NCBI GenBank assembly: GCA_027448785.1
Contig: DAIDMW010000004.1
Coordinates: 1-49,921 of the forward strand
DNA length: 49,921 nucleotides
Origin: Candidatus Colwelliibacteriota bacterium
Lineage (GTDB): Bacteria > Patescibacteriota > Minisyncoccia > UBA6257 > Colwellbacteraceae
Direction: 5' to 3'
A model generated the notes under the pieces. The model ran no database searches. It was not told the DNA's origin and saw only the letters and a list, made by a program, of their open reading frames with translations. The translations under genes were made by a program, and so were the position numbers. Of this stretch, positions 1 to 10,578 are shown one piece after another. The first letter of the stretch is position 1, and every line of letters starts with the position of its first letter.

Positions 1-1038
1 CACAGCGACGCTGCCGGACCCTCTTGCGTAGAGCAGGTTGCTAGGTGTAGTTGTAAACCCAAAAAATCCATAGGATCCGTTTATTGTGTTAGCGAAGGCG
101 ATTGTATCTCCAGTCGAAGTTCCTATTTTATACAATGATACAGGAATGCTGCCGGCGGAATATTCTTTGACGTTTCCGACGACTTCCAAGGGGACACTGG
201 GAGTAGATGTTCCTATTCCAACGTAGCCTGCGGAGGTGATAAGTAGAGAGTGGTTAGAAGATGCTACTACATCTAAGAGACCGATCGGAGTTTTTGTTCC
301 TATACCCAAACTTCCCCCACTGGCTCCGGTTCCAAGCGTTACGGTTCCGGAGAAACTGCCGTTCCGCCAGCGCAGGTCCGGAGAGGTTTGTCCGATATTA
401 AAGGTGTTGTCCGAATTTGGAATTAGGTCGGAATCGAAAACCGCGGCATTGGCTCTACCGATGACCGAACTTATTTCCTTGGAAATTGCCAAACGAGGAT
501 TAACGGTGTTGACGCTGAACCTGGCATCGACTTTGACGAAGGCGTGCCCGCCGGCTTGTGAGGCGACCATGAATTCCAGCGAATCGGCGACTACCTTATT
601 GGTGGTCAGATCGGTGGTCTGGCTGGTGCACTCGCTTTTATTCAGAGCATTCGGTCCGACCGCCAACTTCACAGCGCCGCCGCTCGAATAAACGCAGGTC
701 GGGTCGGTAGAAGAGGAACCGGTGCGGATCATTAAATAGCTTCCGGTGGTGGTAGGAGCAGAAAGATGGGCGGAGTCCTGGTAAACTTCGATTTGGCTGG
801 AGTCTTTGACGTGCTTCTGGACAACGGCAAGAACTGTGTTCAGTTGGGATACTAGTTCGTTGGAAGAAGAGTTGCGCGCGTTGGTGTCGACCACTTCGGC
901 AAGTATTCCCGTAAAAATCAGAGCCACGGCGGAAAATAGGCCTAGGTAGATAAGGAGTTCAGCTATGGAAAATCCTTTGGGACGCGCGGATTTACTGGAG
1001 TAATGGAACATTAGAGAAGCGGATAAAACGCCTTTCAT
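1..1038 (-). CDS. Prepilin-like protein (N-terminal methylation motif) with GIGTxTP tail-fibre-like repeats; runs off the left edge
   Basis: Manual reverse-strand translation from 1038: MKGVLSASLMFHYSSKSARPKGFSIAELLIYLGLFSAVALIFTGI... (KGFSIAELLIYLGLF prepilin motif), later SLGIGTKTPIGLLDVVASS...YVGIGTSTPSVPLEVVGNV. No stop to the window edge, so it is absent from the ORF track. Confidence 0.8.
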   Translation of the reverse strand, partial: MKGVLSASLMFHYSSKSARPKGFSIAELLIYLGLFSAVALIFTGILAEVVDTNARNSSSNELVSQLNTVLAVVQKHVKDSSQIEVYQDSAHLSAPTTTGSYLMIRTGSSSTDPTCVYSSGGAVKLAVGPNALNKSECTSQTTDLTTNKVVADSLEFMVASQAGGHAFVKVDARFSVNTVNPRLAISKEISSVIGRANAAVFDSDLIPNSDNTFNIGQTSPDLRWRNGSFSGTVTLGTGASGGSLGIGTKTPIGLLDVVASSNHSLLITSAGYVGIGTSTPSVPLEVVGNVKEYSAGSIPVSLYKIGTSTGDTIAFANTINGSYGFFGFTTTPSNLLYARGSGSVAV

Positions 1039-1182
1039 CGGAATTATAAGTTATGAATATTTTATGAACAAGTGAGCAAAAAAGCGCAAAGCTTAAAGCG
1101 CAAAACGCAAAAGAACTGGCGACTAGCCGCTAGTCTCTAACCGCTAGTCGCTATTTTACGCTTTTCGTTTTACGCTTTTACT

Positions 1183-1548
1183 ATGCAGTTCTATTGGACA
1201 ATACACGCCAAGGATAAGATGAGATATTACAGGCTTTCCGAGAGCAGGGTAAAAAGGGTGATAAACTTTCCCAAGCGCATCGAGGAGGGAATCGCCGAAG
1301 ACACCGTGGCGATGATGCAGCCGGGCGGAAGCGCGAGGAATCCATATGAGATATGGGTGATGGTCCAGCGGGGAAGCGGCAACTACTCAAAGGCCAAAAC
1401 CGCCAAAGAAAAAGAGGTGGCAAACAAACTTGGCCTGAAAGAGAAATCGCTGAAAGTGATATCGGCCTGGAGGTATCCCGGAACAACCAAGCCCGGAGAA
1501 AAACTGCCCGAAGAAATCCTTCGCGAATTCCGCTCAGTCGCAAAATAA
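1183..1548 (+). CDS. Small protein, DUF4258-like
   Basis: 121 aa; HAKDKMRYYRLSESRVKRVINFPKRIEEG resembles DUF4258-type N-termini. Confidence 0.55.
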   Translation: MQFYWTIHAKDKMRYYRLSESRVKRVINFPKRIEEGIAEDTVAMMQPGGSARNPYEIWVMVQRGSGNYSKAKTAKEKEVANKLGLKEKSLKVISAWRYPGTTKPGEKLPEEILREFRSVAK

Positions 1549-1627
1549 TCCAAATGCAAAATATCAACTACCAAAACAATCGTTCCGCTAGTTGATATTT
1601 CCAACCGGCGAGAATATGCAACGTGAA

Positions 1628-1656
1628 TTGACCGATGAGATATTTTGTCGTATCTT
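1628..1656 (+). promoter_or_regulatory. Sigma70-like promoter of uvrB
   Basis: TTGACC - 17 nt - TATCTT. Confidence 0.6.
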
Positions 1657-1670
1657 AGCTGGAGCTAATA

Positions 1671-1710
1671 CCCCCTAGAGACGGAAGGACGGGGGCGTTT
1701 TGGCGTTTTT
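1671..1710 (+). promoter_or_regulatory. Terminator-like hairpin in the uvrB 5' leader
   Basis: CCCCC-N15-GGGGG followed by CGTTTTGGCGTTTTT immediately before the ATG at 1711. Confidence 0.5.
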
Positions 1711-3738
1711 ATGCCGGAATTCCGATTAGTCAGTAAAAATAAGCCGACCGGAGACCAGCCGCAGGCGATAGCCAAGCTGGTCGAGGGCTTGCGAAAAGGG
1801 TTTGATAAACAGACCCTTTTAGGCGTGACCGGATCCGGAAAAACTTTCACCGCGGCGAGCGTCATCGCCGAGGTCAATAAGCCGACTTTGGTTATCGCCC
1901 ACAACAAGACTCTGGCGGCTCAGCTCTGCAACGAGTTCCGCGAGTTGTTCCCCGACAACGCCGTCCATTACTTCGTTTCTTATTACGATTATTATCAGCC
2001 GGAGGCTTACATGCCGGCCAGCGACACTTATATCGACAAGGAGGCGATGATCAACGACGAGATCGACAAGCTGCGCCATGCGGCCACTACCGCGCTTCTT
2101 ACCCGCCGCGACGTCATCGTCGTCGCCTCAGTCTCGTGCATCTATGGCCTCGGAGCTCCGGAAGTTTATAAGGCCAATCTACTGCGCCTTAAGGCCGGCG
2201 ACCGCCTTTCGCGCAAGGAGCTGACCAGGAAGCTTATCGAGGTTCACTTTAACCGGACCACTTCGGATTTAAAGCGAGGCACCTTCCGCCTGCGCGGCGA
2301 CAACTGGGAGATTATGCCGGTGAACGAAGAGGTCATTTACAACCTGCGGGTGGCTAACGACATAATTACCGATATCTTCGTTATAGATCCGGTTAAAGGA
2401 TGGCAGATGGGTAAAACTCCGCGCGTTGAAGAGGTTTACATTTCTCCGGCCAAGCACTTCCTGACGGTCAAGGAGGACCGAGAGAGGGCGGCCAAGGAGA
2501 TAATGGCCGAACTCAAGGAGCGGCTGAAGTATTTTGAAAAAGAGGGAAAGTACTTGGAGGCGGAAAGGCTGGAACGGCGGACTAAGATGGATGTGGCGAT
2601 GATCCGCGAGGTCGGGTACTGCCACGGCATCGAAAACTACTCCCGCCATTTGTCAGGAAGAGAAGCCGGCGAGGCGCCGGACACGCTTTTGAATTATTTC
2701 CCCGGCGACTTTCTAACAATCATCGATGAGTCACATATCACTGTTCCGCAGTTGAATGGCATGTTCCAAGGGGATCGGGCCAGGAAAGAAACTTTGATCG
2801 AATATGGCTTTCGCCTGCCATCGGCAGCCGACAATCGGCCGCTGCGCTTCCCCGAGTTCGAGGAGCGGACTGGCCAGGTCATCTTCACCTCCGCCACTCC
2901 TGGGCCGTATGAGCGGGAGAAGAGCAAGCAGATCGTTGAGCAGATTATTCGACCCACCGGTTTGGTCGATCCGCAGATAACTATCCGGCCGGCCACGGGG
3001 CAGGTGGATGATTTGATTCCGCGCATCGAAGAGCGAGTCGCCAAGAAAGAGAGAGTTCTGGTTACGACTTTGACCAAAAAAATGGCCGAGGACCTAAGCG
3101 ATTACCTGGCTCAGCAGAAGAAGATTAAGGTCAGTTATCTACACAGCGACGTGAAGACTCTGGAGCGGATAAAGATACTGACCAAGCTGCGCAAGGGTGA
3201 GTTCGACGTTTTAGTCGGAGTTAATTTGTTGCGCGAAGGTTTGGACTTGCCGGAGGTAACGCTGGTGGCGATACTCGACGCCGACAAGGAAGGATTTTTG
3301 CGCAGCGAGACGTCGCTGGTCCAGACGATCGGCCGGGCCGCCAGGAACGTCAACGGCGAAGTCCTGATGTACGCCGACCAGATTACCGGCTCGATCAAGC
3401 GGGCGGTGGAGGAAACCGAGCGCCGGCGCAAGCTGCAGCTGCGGTATAACGAAGAAAATCACATCACTCCGCGAACCGTCGAGAAGGAGATTAAGGATAT
3501 TCTGCCAGCCGAAGAAATTTTGTCGCTCGAGATGAAACCGGTGGCAAAGTCGAAAGCGGCTATAGCCGAGATGATTCGCGACAAAGAGCGGGAGATGAAA
3601 GAAGCCGCTAAAGACCTTGATTTCGAATTGGCGGCGATACTGCGCGACGAGATCAAGGAGCTTAAGACCACCAAATTTCCTAAAGAAAAGGGCGATAAAG
3701 ATGAGAAGGTTCTCCGCACGGGAGCCGGAAAGAAATAA
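1711..3738 (+). CDS. uvrB: Excinuclease ABC subunit UvrB
   Basis: 675 aa; [29 protein letters not shown]-terminal UVR motif. Confidence 0.97.
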   Translation: MPEFRLVSKNKPTGDQPQAIAKLVEGLRKGFDKQTLLGVTGSGKTFTAASVIAEVNKPTLVIAHNKTLAAQLCNEFRELFPDNAVHYFVSYYDYYQPEAYMPASDTYIDKEAMINDEIDKLRHAATTALLTRRDVIVVASVSCIYGLGAPEVYKANLLRLKAGDRLSRKELTRKLIEVHFNRTTSDLKRGTFRLRGDNWEIMPVNEEVIYNLRVANDIITDIFVIDPVKGWQMGKTPRVEEVYISPAKHFLTVKEDRERAAKEIMAELKERLKYFEKEGKYLEAERLERRTKMDVAMIREVGYCHGIENYSRHLSGREAGEAPDTLLNYFPGDFLTIIDESHITVPQLNGMFQGDRARKETLIEYGFRLPSAADNRPLRFPEFEERTGQVIFTSATPGPYEREKSKQIVEQIIRPTGLVDPQITIRPATGQVDDLIPRIEERVAKKERVLVTTLTKKMAEDLSDYLAQQKKIKVSYLHSDVKTLERIKILTKLRKGEFDVLVGVNLLREGLDLPEVTLVAILDADKEGFLRSETSLVQTIGRAARNVNGEVLMYADQITGSIKRAVEETERRRKLQLRYNEENHITPRTVEKEIKDILPAEEILSLEMKPVAKSKAAIAEMIRDKEREMKEAAKDLDFELAAILRDEIKELKTTKFPKEKGDKDEKVLRTGAGKK

Positions 3739-3744
3739 ACCAAG

Positions 3745-6267
3745 ATGCAAACCAAGATAAAAATAAAAGGAGCGCGCGAGCATAATTTGAAGAACGTCGA
3801 TTTAGAGATCCCGCGAGACAAAATGATAGTCTTCACTGGGCCTTCGGGATCGGGCAAATCGAGTTTGGCTTTCGACACGATCTTCGCCGAAGGCCAGCGC
3901 CGGTACATCGAGTCCCTTTCCGCCTATGCCCGGCAGTTTCTGGAGAGAATGGACAAGCCGGACATTGATGAGATCGAGGGATTGTCGCCGGCCATCTCCA
4001 TCGACCAAAAGGCGCACTCCTCGAATCCGCGCTCGACGGTCGCCACCATCACCGAGATCTATGATTATCTGCGGGTTCTTTTCGCGCGCGTCGGCACACC
4101 GTTCTGTCCGATCTGCGGACGCGAAATTAGAAGGCTGACCAACGACCAGATCGTCGACGCCGCCGTCGCTTTGGCTGGCGAGGACAAATCAGGAAAGAAT
4201 ATTCTGATAATGTCTCCGGCGGTACGCGGCCGGAAAGGCGAATATTACCAGATGCTTTACGATTTCTTGAACGCCGGATTCCGCGAGGCGAGGATCGACG
4301 GCAAACTACATTCCCTGCACGAAAGGATTGAGTTGAACAAGAACAAAAAGCACGACATCGAACTGGTTGTCGACCGCATTCCTGGGGGAATGGATTTTTC
4401 CGACAAAGACAACCGTCAGCGCCTGGCGGAATCCATCGAAGCCGCCTTAAAGTACGGCAACGACGTGGTGACGATCGTCACCAGCAGCAACGAAGTGGCC
4501 CTTTCGGCTAAGTTCACTTGCCCGAACGACAACTTTTCCTTCCCGGAAATCGAGCCCCGGCTTTTCTCCTTCAACAGCCCGTACGGAGCTTGCGAGACTT
4601 GCCACGGCCTCGGCACCAAAGATTTATGGACAGAGGAGCTTTGCCCAGCCTGCGCCGGCAAGAGGCTTCGTCCCGAGGCTCTGAGCGTTTTGATCGCCGG
4701 AAAGAACATCGCCGAGGTTACCGCCTTTTCAATAGACGAGGCGACTGAGTTTTTCGACAAAGTAAAATTGACTGCGGAGCAGAAAGTAGTGGCCGAAGTG
4801 CCGCTGCGCGAAATTAAAAGCAGGCTGAAGTTTCTATCCGACGTCGGACTGAATTATCTGACACTTGACCGTAAGGCCGGCACGCTTTCCGGCGGAGAGG
4901 CCCAGAGGATCAGGCTAGCTTCACAGATCGGCTCGCGGCTGGTCGGAACGCTGTATATTCTAGACGAACCAACCATCGGATTGCATCAGCGGGACAACGC
5001 CAAGCTTATCAAGACGCTCCAGAATTTGCGCGACCTCGGCAACACTATCGTAGTGGTCGAGCACGACGAAGATACGATCCACGCTAGCGACTACCTGGTT
5101 GATTTCGGTCCGGGAGCCGGGGTTAACGGCGGGAAAGTGGTCGCGGAAGGACCCCTACCGGACATTTTGAAAGATAAGAAAGTTAAGTCGCTGACCTTGG
5201 ATTATTTGCGCGGCGATAAAAGGATTGAAATTCCGCAGGAGAGACGGGCGGTGCGCCACCCGGGAGATTTCTTAAAGATTAGGGGAGCGACCGAAAATAA
5301 TCTTAAGAATATCGACGTGGACATTCCTCTCCGCAAACTGACAGCGGTGACCGGAGTTTCCGGATCGGGCAAGAGCACTTTGGTTTACGACGTCGTTTAC
5401 AAAACCTTGGCCAACAAGTTCAATCGCGCCAGCTACAAGCCAGGGGCGCACAAATCTCTCCTCGGACTGGAATATATCAATCGCATCATTAACATCGACC
5501 AGTCGCCGATCGGGCGCACGCCTCGCTCCAATCCGGCGACCTATATCGGCGCCTGGACGGAGATCAGGGAACTGTTTTCCGCGACCGAGGACGCGCGCGT
5601 CCGCGGCTGGAAGCCGGGCAGGTTTAGTTTTAACGTCAAAGGCGGAAGATGCGAGCACTGCGAAGGGCATGGCTATTTGTCTATTGAAATGCACTTTCTG
5701 CCGACGGTTTACGTTACCTGCAACATCTGCCAAGGAAAGAGGTTTGACCGCGAGACGCTGGAAGTCCAATACCGCGGGAAAAACATCTACGACACCCTGC
5801 GGATGACGGTGAGTGAGGCGGTGAAGTTTTTCGAAGACATCCCGTCTCTCTACGACAAGCTGAAAATCCTCGATGAGGTCGGCTTAGGATATATGGAGCT
5901 GGGACAGCCGGCAACCACTTTGTCCGGCGGAGAGGCTCAGAGAATAAAGCTGGCGGCGGAGCTGGCTAAGCGCGACACGCGCCGCACGCTTTACCTGCTG
6001 GACGAGCCGACCACCGGTCTGCATTTTTCAGACATCGAGAAACTCCTGATCGTCTTACAGTGCCTGGTCGACCGTGGCAACACTATCGTTGTCATCGAGC
6101 ACAACCTCGATGTCATTAAGTGTGCCGACTGGGTTATCGATCTCGGGCCGGAAGGAGGCGAGGCCGGCGGGAGGATAGTCGCTATCGGAACGCCGGAGGA
6201 TGTTTCCAAAAAAGCCGGAAGCTACACAGGAGAGTATTTGCGGAAGGCGTTAAATCCTAAATTCTAA
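3745..6267 (+). CDS. uvrA: Excinuclease ABC subunit UvrA, lacking insertion domain
   Basis: 840 aa; two ABC modules ([18 protein letters not shown]; two LSGGEAQRI), C-terminal zinc finger CEHC...CNIC. Confidence 0.96.
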   Translation: MQTKIKIKGAREHNLKNVDLEIPRDKMIVFTGPSGSGKSSLAFDTIFAEGQRRYIESLSAYARQFLERMDKPDIDEIEGLSPAISIDQKAHSSNPRSTVATITEIYDYLRVLFARVGTPFCPICGREIRRLTNDQIVDAAVALAGEDKSGKNILIMSPAVRGRKGEYYQMLYDFLNAGFREARIDGKLHSLHERIELNKNKKHDIELVVDRIPGGMDFSDKDNRQRLAESIEAALKYGNDVVTIVTSSNEVALSAKFTCPNDNFSFPEIEPRLFSFNSPYGACETCHGLGTKDLWTEELCPACAGKRLRPEALSVLIAGKNIAEVTAFSIDEATEFFDKVKLTAEQKVVAEVPLREIKSRLKFLSDVGLNYLTLDRKAGTLSGGEAQRIRLASQIGSRLVGTLYILDEPTIGLHQRDNAKLIKTLQNLRDLGNTIVVVEHDEDTIHASDYLVDFGPGAGVNGGKVVAEGPLPDILKDKKVKSLTLDYLRGDKRIEIPQERRAVRHPGDFLKIRGATENNLKNIDVDIPLRKLTAVTGVSGSGKSTLVYDVVYKTLANKFNRASYKPGAHKSLLGLEYINRIINIDQSPIGRTPRSNPATYIGAWTEIRELFSATEDARVRGWKPGRFSFNVKGGRCEHCEGHGYLSIEMHFLPTVYVTCNICQGKRFDRETLEVQYRGKNIYDTLRMTVSEAVKFFEDIPSLYDKLKILDEVGLGYMELGQPATTLSGGEAQRIKLAAELAKRDTRRTLYLLDEPTTGLHFSDIEKLLIVLQCLVDRGNTIVVIEHNLDVIKCADWVIDLGPEGGEAGGRIVAIGTPEDVSKKAGSYTGEYLRKALNPKF

Positions 6268-6298
6268 ACCAGAAATACGAAACGCGTTTTATCCGCCG

Positions 6299-7510
6299 AT
6301 GATAAATCAAAAAAAACTTTACCAAAATCTACCCACGGCGCCGGGTGTTTATTTGATGAGAAACGCGTCCGGGAAAGTTATTTACGTCGGCAAGGCGGTT
6401 AATCTGCGCCGGAGGGTCTCCAGTTATTTTTTGCGCTCACAGGAAGCCAGGATAGCAATGTTAGTCTCTGAAATTCGGAAGATCGACCACGTCCCGACCG
6501 ACACGGCCATTGAGGCGTTGATACTCGAATCGCAGCTCATAAAAAAATACTCGCCCTTTTATAATATCAAGGAGAAGGACGACAAGAGCTTCCTATACGT
6601 GGTCGTGACCAAGGAAGAGTTTCCCCGCGTGATTCTCGCCTACGGCAAAGAGCTGGGAGGGCTGCCGGCACGCTCCACCTTCGGCCCGTTCACCTCGGCG
6701 TCCAGTATCCGTGAAGCGCTGCGGATAATCCGGCGTATTTTCCCCTATAGCATCCACCCGCCAGAAAAAATCAGCAAAGGAAAGCGGCCGTGCTTCGAGT
6801 ACGAGATCGGCCTTTGTCCGGGAACCTGCGTCGGGGAAATACGCCGCAGAGAGTATTTGAAGACGATTAAGAACATCGAGCTGTTTTTCGGAGGGAAGAA
6901 AGAGAGGATTTTAAAATCGCTGGAAAAAGAAATGGGCGAAGCTTCGAAAAAAACCGAGTTCGAAAAAGCGGCTAAGCTGCGCAAGCAGATTTTCGCTTTG
7001 AAGCATATTCAGGATGTGGCGCTGATCAGCGAAAACAAAATAGAAGGCAAGCCCTTCGACGCCGTTCAAGGCAAGAGGGTGGAGTGTTACGACATATCCA
7101 ACATCTCCGGAACCTCGGCTGTCGGTTCGATGACAGTTTGGCAGGACGGCGGAATCAAGAAGGGCGAATACAGGCTTTTCAAAATACGCACCGTGACCGG
7201 TTCGAACGATGTCGGAATGATGAAAGAAGTAATCTCTCGCCGCCTGAACAACTTATGGCCATTGCCGAATCTTATTCTAGTCGACGGAGGAGTGTCTCAA
7301 GCCGCCGCGGCTAGGGAGGCGCTTATGGAAAAGGGGCTGCGGATTCCAGTTGCCGGCATCGCCAAAGGGCCAGAGCGCAAGCGCAACGATTTCATAGGCC
7401 GCCTACCGGAGTGGATAAAAAAGGAGGATTTAATCATGCTTCGAGACGAGGCGCACCGCTTCGCCATCGGTTACCACCGCCGAGTGCGAGGTAAAAACCT
7501 CTTGGGCTAG
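6299..7510 (+). CDS. uvrC: UvrC-like excinuclease, short form (GIY-YIG, UVR, RNase H-like)
   Basis: 403 aa; PGVYLMRNASGKVIYVGKAVNLRRRV, UVR-like helix, ECYDISNISG, ILVDGG, DEAHRFAIGYHRR; no C-terminal HhH. Confidence 0.93.
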   Translation: MINQKKLYQNLPTAPGVYLMRNASGKVIYVGKAVNLRRRVSSYFLRSQEARIAMLVSEIRKIDHVPTDTAIEALILESQLIKKYSPFYNIKEKDDKSFLYVVVTKEEFPRVILAYGKELGGLPARSTFGPFTSASSIREALRIIRRIFPYSIHPPEKISKGKRPCFEYEIGLCPGTCVGEIRRREYLKTIKNIELFFGGKKERILKSLEKEMGEASKKTEFEKAAKLRKQIFALKHIQDVALISENKIEGKPFDAVQGKRVECYDISNISGTSAVGSMTVWQDGGIKKGEYRLFKIRTVTGSNDVGMMKEVISRRLNNLWPLPNLILVDGGVSQAAAAREALMEKGLRIPVAGIAKGPERKRNDFIGRLPEWIKKEDLIMLRDEAHRFAIGYHRRVRGKNLLG

Positions 7511-7513
7511 CTT

Positions 7514-8008
7514 TTATCGGCAGTAAATAACCAAGAAGGCGATTATAGCTAAAACGCTCGCTTGGAAAACAACGCCGCCCAAGGCCGACCTTATCCTTTT
7601 CGTCGCGTGCATCCAGACGTGAAATTTCTGCAGTGAAGTTATAGGTTCCGCCTTGAAAACGAAGTAAATGAACTGCAAAAAATCCGGCAAGGCGCCGGCG
7701 GCCGCGCCGATGAGCATCGGCACGAGCGGCAGCGCGGCGAGGTAGTGAAAGAGAAGTATAACGGCTAAGCCGATCAAACAATCCAGCACGACTTTGGCTG
7801 CGTCCCCACGGAAACCGCGTTCGAAGAGCACTTTGTTGCGCAATGGGTCAGCGGGATTGCGCTCCAAGGAGGAGATGTTGTAATCCCAGTGCGGGATCGC
7901 ATCAAGGGCGAAATGACTTAAGAAGGCGAGGACGAAACCTATGGCCGGTAACGGCGCGACTACTGCGGCTACCAGCCCCCCGGCGGCTTCATGCGTGGCG
8001 AGTGTCAT
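7514..8008 (-). CDS. Integral membrane protein, putative membrane-bound hydrolase-like (DUF457/YdjM-like)
   Basis: 164 aa; THEAAGG...FLSHFALDAIPHWD plus several TM segments. Confidence 0.5.
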   Translation of the reverse strand: MTLATHEAAGGLVAAVVAPLPAIGFVLAFLSHFALDAIPHWDYNISSLERNPADPLRNKVLFERGFRGDAAKVVLDCLIGLAVILLFHYLAALPLVPMLIGAAAGALPDFLQFIYFVFKAEPITSLQKFHVWMHATKRIRSALGGVVFQASVLAIIAFLVIYCR

Positions 8009-8104
8009 ATTTTTTAAAGATAACCCCGGGACGGATCAGGGTCAATCAAACAAGGAGATCGGCGCTAACACTATTCTCGGCGCTGGTTTATCATTCAAAT
8101 AACC

Positions 8105-9178
8105 ATGCGCATCATAGGTCACTTGGACATGGACGCATTTTTCGCCTCCATCGAGGAAAGGGATCGTCCGGAACTGGCCGGCCGGCCGATAGTCGTCGGT
8201 TCCGACCCTAAAGAGGGCGTCGGCCGCGGAGTCGTCTCAACAGCCAACTATGCGGCCCGTAAATACGGCATTCACTCCGCCCAGCCGATTTCTGTCGCCT
8301 GGCGGCTTTCTCAGGCGGCGGAAAAAGAAGGAAAGCCGGCGGCCGTCTTTTTAGGCGTAAACATCGGGAAATACTCCAAAGTTTCTGCGGAGATAGAAGG
8401 TATTCTGCGGAGGCGTATTAAAGCCATACAAAAAACCAGCGTCGACGAGGCGTATCTAGACTTAAGCTTCTGCGGCAGCTATAAGCGGGCCGAGGAGCTG
8501 ATGAGAAGGATAAAGGAGGAGGTACGGAAAAAAGAAGGACTTACCGCTTCGGTCGGCATCGGCCCCAATAAACTGGTGGCCAAGATTGCCTCCGACTTAC
8601 AGAAGCCGGACGGTATGACGGTCGTACGGGAAAAGCAGGTCCAAAGACTGCTGGACATGCTCCCTGTCCGAAAGCTGCCTGGCGTCGGCCCGAAAACCGA
8701 AGCGAGGCTGAATGAGATCGGCGCGCAGACTATCCGCGAACTGAGGGAAATCTCGGACAAAAAATTGACTGACGAGTTTGGAAAATGGGGCCGCGAGCTG
8801 CGCGCCAAAGCGCGCGGCCTGGATGACTCTCCGGTCGAGGAGGAAAGGGAAACGAAGTCGGTGGGAGAGCAGGAGACGTTCGACGAGGATACGCTGGACT
8901 CCAAATTTTTATTAGGCAAGATCGGCAAGATGGCGGAAAGCGTCTTTGCCAAAATGCGGAAGGAGGGATTTTCCTCTTTCCGCACAGTCGCAATTACTGT
9001 CAGGTTCTCCAACTTCCGCACCGTCACGCGATCGCGCACCTTGCGCCAGCCAAGCGCCGAAACCTCATTATTGAGATTCGCGGCCACCGACCTTTTCTTG
9101 CCGTTTTTGGACAAACGGGAAAATCCCCGCAAGAATCTCATCCGGCTGCTTGGAGTCCGGGTTGAGAATATCGAATAG
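8105..9178 (+). CDS. dinB: DNA polymerase IV (Y-family)
   Basis: 357 aa; HLDMDAFFASIEERDRPELAGRPIVVG, SVDEAYLDLS. Confidence 0.96.
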   Translation: MRIIGHLDMDAFFASIEERDRPELAGRPIVVGSDPKEGVGRGVVSTANYAARKYGIHSAQPISVAWRLSQAAEKEGKPAAVFLGVNIGKYSKVSAEIEGILRRRIKAIQKTSVDEAYLDLSFCGSYKRAEELMRRIKEEVRKKEGLTASVGIGPNKLVAKIASDLQKPDGMTVVREKQVQRLLDMLPVRKLPGVGPKTEARLNEIGAQTIRELREISDKKLTDEFGKWGRELRAKARGLDDSPVEEERETKSVGEQETFDEDTLDSKFLLGKIGKMAESVFAKMRKEGFSSFRTVAITVRFSNFRTVTRSRTLRQPSAETSLLRFAATDLFLPFLDKRENPRKNLIRLLGVRVENIE

Positions 9179-9183
9179 GTTAT

Positions 9184-9234
9184 GTTTATCCGCCTGCGCG
9201 AGAATACCCCGGGCGTAAGCCCGGGGAGCTTCAT
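9184..9234 (-). repeat. Dispersed CCCGGGC-KTACGCCCGGGG palindromic repeat, copy A
   Basis: Reverse complement ATGAAGCTCCCCGGGCTTACGCCCGGGGTATTCTCGCGCAGGCGGATAAA matches 11594-11641. Confidence 0.75.
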
Positions 9235-9299
9235 TTTTTGGCGTAAATCGAACGGATGGTCAGCCAGATAAAAATGGCGTAAGCGATTATATAAATAGC

Positions 9300-9515
9300 T
9301 TACTCGATGACTTCACCGTCGCCTGCGAAAACCGTGCGCAGCCCGCCTGCGAACAGCAGCGCGCGCCAAACCCTGCCGATGGCTAAGAAGACAAGGACCC
9401 AAACAACCGCCATGAAGGCGTAATAGGTTAAACCCTTGTCCATGGCGGCTTTAGCGGTAAAGACGGCGATTAGCGAAAGAATAGCGACGATTACGGCCAA
9501 AATAAAATAAAGCAT
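9300..9515 (-). CDS. Small membrane protein
   Basis: 71 aa; two hydrophobic helices. Confidence 0.45.
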   Translation of the reverse strand: MLYFILAVIVAILSLIAVFTAKAAMDKGLTYYAFMAVVWVLVFLAIGRVWRALLFAGGLRTVFAGDGEVIE

Positions 9516-9639
9516 GATTGGTTATGCTTGGTGCATCGACCTTTAAACTTGCGAAGGACAAAATATCGAAATCGTATGGGCAGCCGGCGAGTCAACCGCT
9601 TTGTGATTTTTGGGAAAACAGTTATATAAATATTACGCA

Positions 9640-10308
9640 ATGCAGAATGTTTTCGCAATCTACAAGCCGAAGGGTCCTAGTTCGAACCGCGTCTTGCAGA
9701 CGATAAAGAAAGAGTCCGGAGTCAGAAAGATAGGGCACGGCGGAACGCTGGATCCTTTGGCTAGCGGGGTGTTGGTGGTCGGGATCGATGCCGGGACAAA
9801 ACTTCTCGACTCTCCGGAACTGAAAGAGAAGGAGTATCTAGCGGACGTCCGCCTGGGCTCGTACAGTGCTACCGACGACGACGAAGGGGAAAAAACCGCC
9901 GTCGCGGTAGCGGAGATTCCGGAGAAGGAAGACGTGCAAAAGACATTAAAGAAATTTATAGGCCGCATCGAACAGGTGCCTCCGGCCTTTAGCGCCATAA
10001 AAATATCCGGCCGCGAGGCCTATAAGATAGCCAGGAAGGGGAAGGAGGTGGCGATGAAACCGCGGCCTGCCGAAATAAAAGAGATTGAGCTATTGAGTTA
10101 CGCCTGGCCGGACTTGCGTCTGCGCGTGGTCACCGGTCCAGGTGTCTATATCCGCGCGTTAGCCCGCGACATCGGACAAGCGCTTGCGACCGGAGCTTAT
10201 CTTTCCGGACTGGAAAGGACGAGGGTTGGCAGCTTCACAAAAGAGGCGGCGCTGTCGCCGGAAGAAGCGGCGTCACAGATAAGCGCAAAGAGAAAAACGC
10301 AAAGTTAA
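9640..10308 (+). CDS. truB: tRNA pseudouridine(55) synthase TruB
   Basis: MQNVFAIYKPKGPSSNRVL, GHGGTLDPLASGVLVVGI; start moved to the internal ATG at 9640. Confidence 0.95.
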   Translation: MQNVFAIYKPKGPSSNRVLQTIKKESGVRKIGHGGTLDPLASGVLVVGIDAGTKLLDSPELKEKEYLADVRLGSYSATDDDEGEKTAVAVAEIPEKEDVQKTLKKFIGRIEQVPPAFSAIKISGREAYKIARKGKEVAMKPRPAEIKEIELLSYAWPDLRLRVVTGPGVYIRALARDIGQALATGAYLSGLERTRVGSFTKEAALSPEEAASQISAKRKTQS

Positions 10309-10558
10309 AAAAAACGCAAAACTAAAAGCTAAAAGCGAAAAACAGCGCCAAGGCGAGCGCAAAGCGCAAAACTAAAAGCTAAAAATAACGGCTAGCAGTT
10401 AGCCAAATCCTAAATTCGAAATACTAAATAACAAACTTAAAACCCTTCTGTGTTTGTGATTTCGGATTTGTTATTTCTGATTTGTTTAGGATTTCGATAT
10501 TAGGATTTATGATTTCGAGTTTTCGTTATTTTGCGCTTTTAGCTTTGCGCTAATTTCT
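10278..10558. repeat. Intergenic palindromic element (GCGCAAAA..TTTTGCGC family)
   Basis: Purine-rich arms GCGCAAAACTAAAAGCTAAAAGCG, inner GGCTAgcagtTAGCC, core GATTTGTTTAGGATTTCG; core matches the reverse complement of the copies at 25592 and 28224. Confidence 0.8.
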
Positions 10559-10566
10559 AGCGGCGG

Positions 10567-10572
10567 TATAAT
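10567..10572 (+). promoter_or_regulatory. -10 box of a candidate leaderless promoter
   Basis: TATAAT-N6-ATG(10579). Confidence 0.55.
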
Positions 10573-10578
10573 TGGACC

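Noticed and set aside
8479-9234. 251-aa minus-strand ORF
   Set aside because: Antisense to dinB, with its N-terminus (MKLPGLTPGVFSRRRI) produced by the palindromic repeat.
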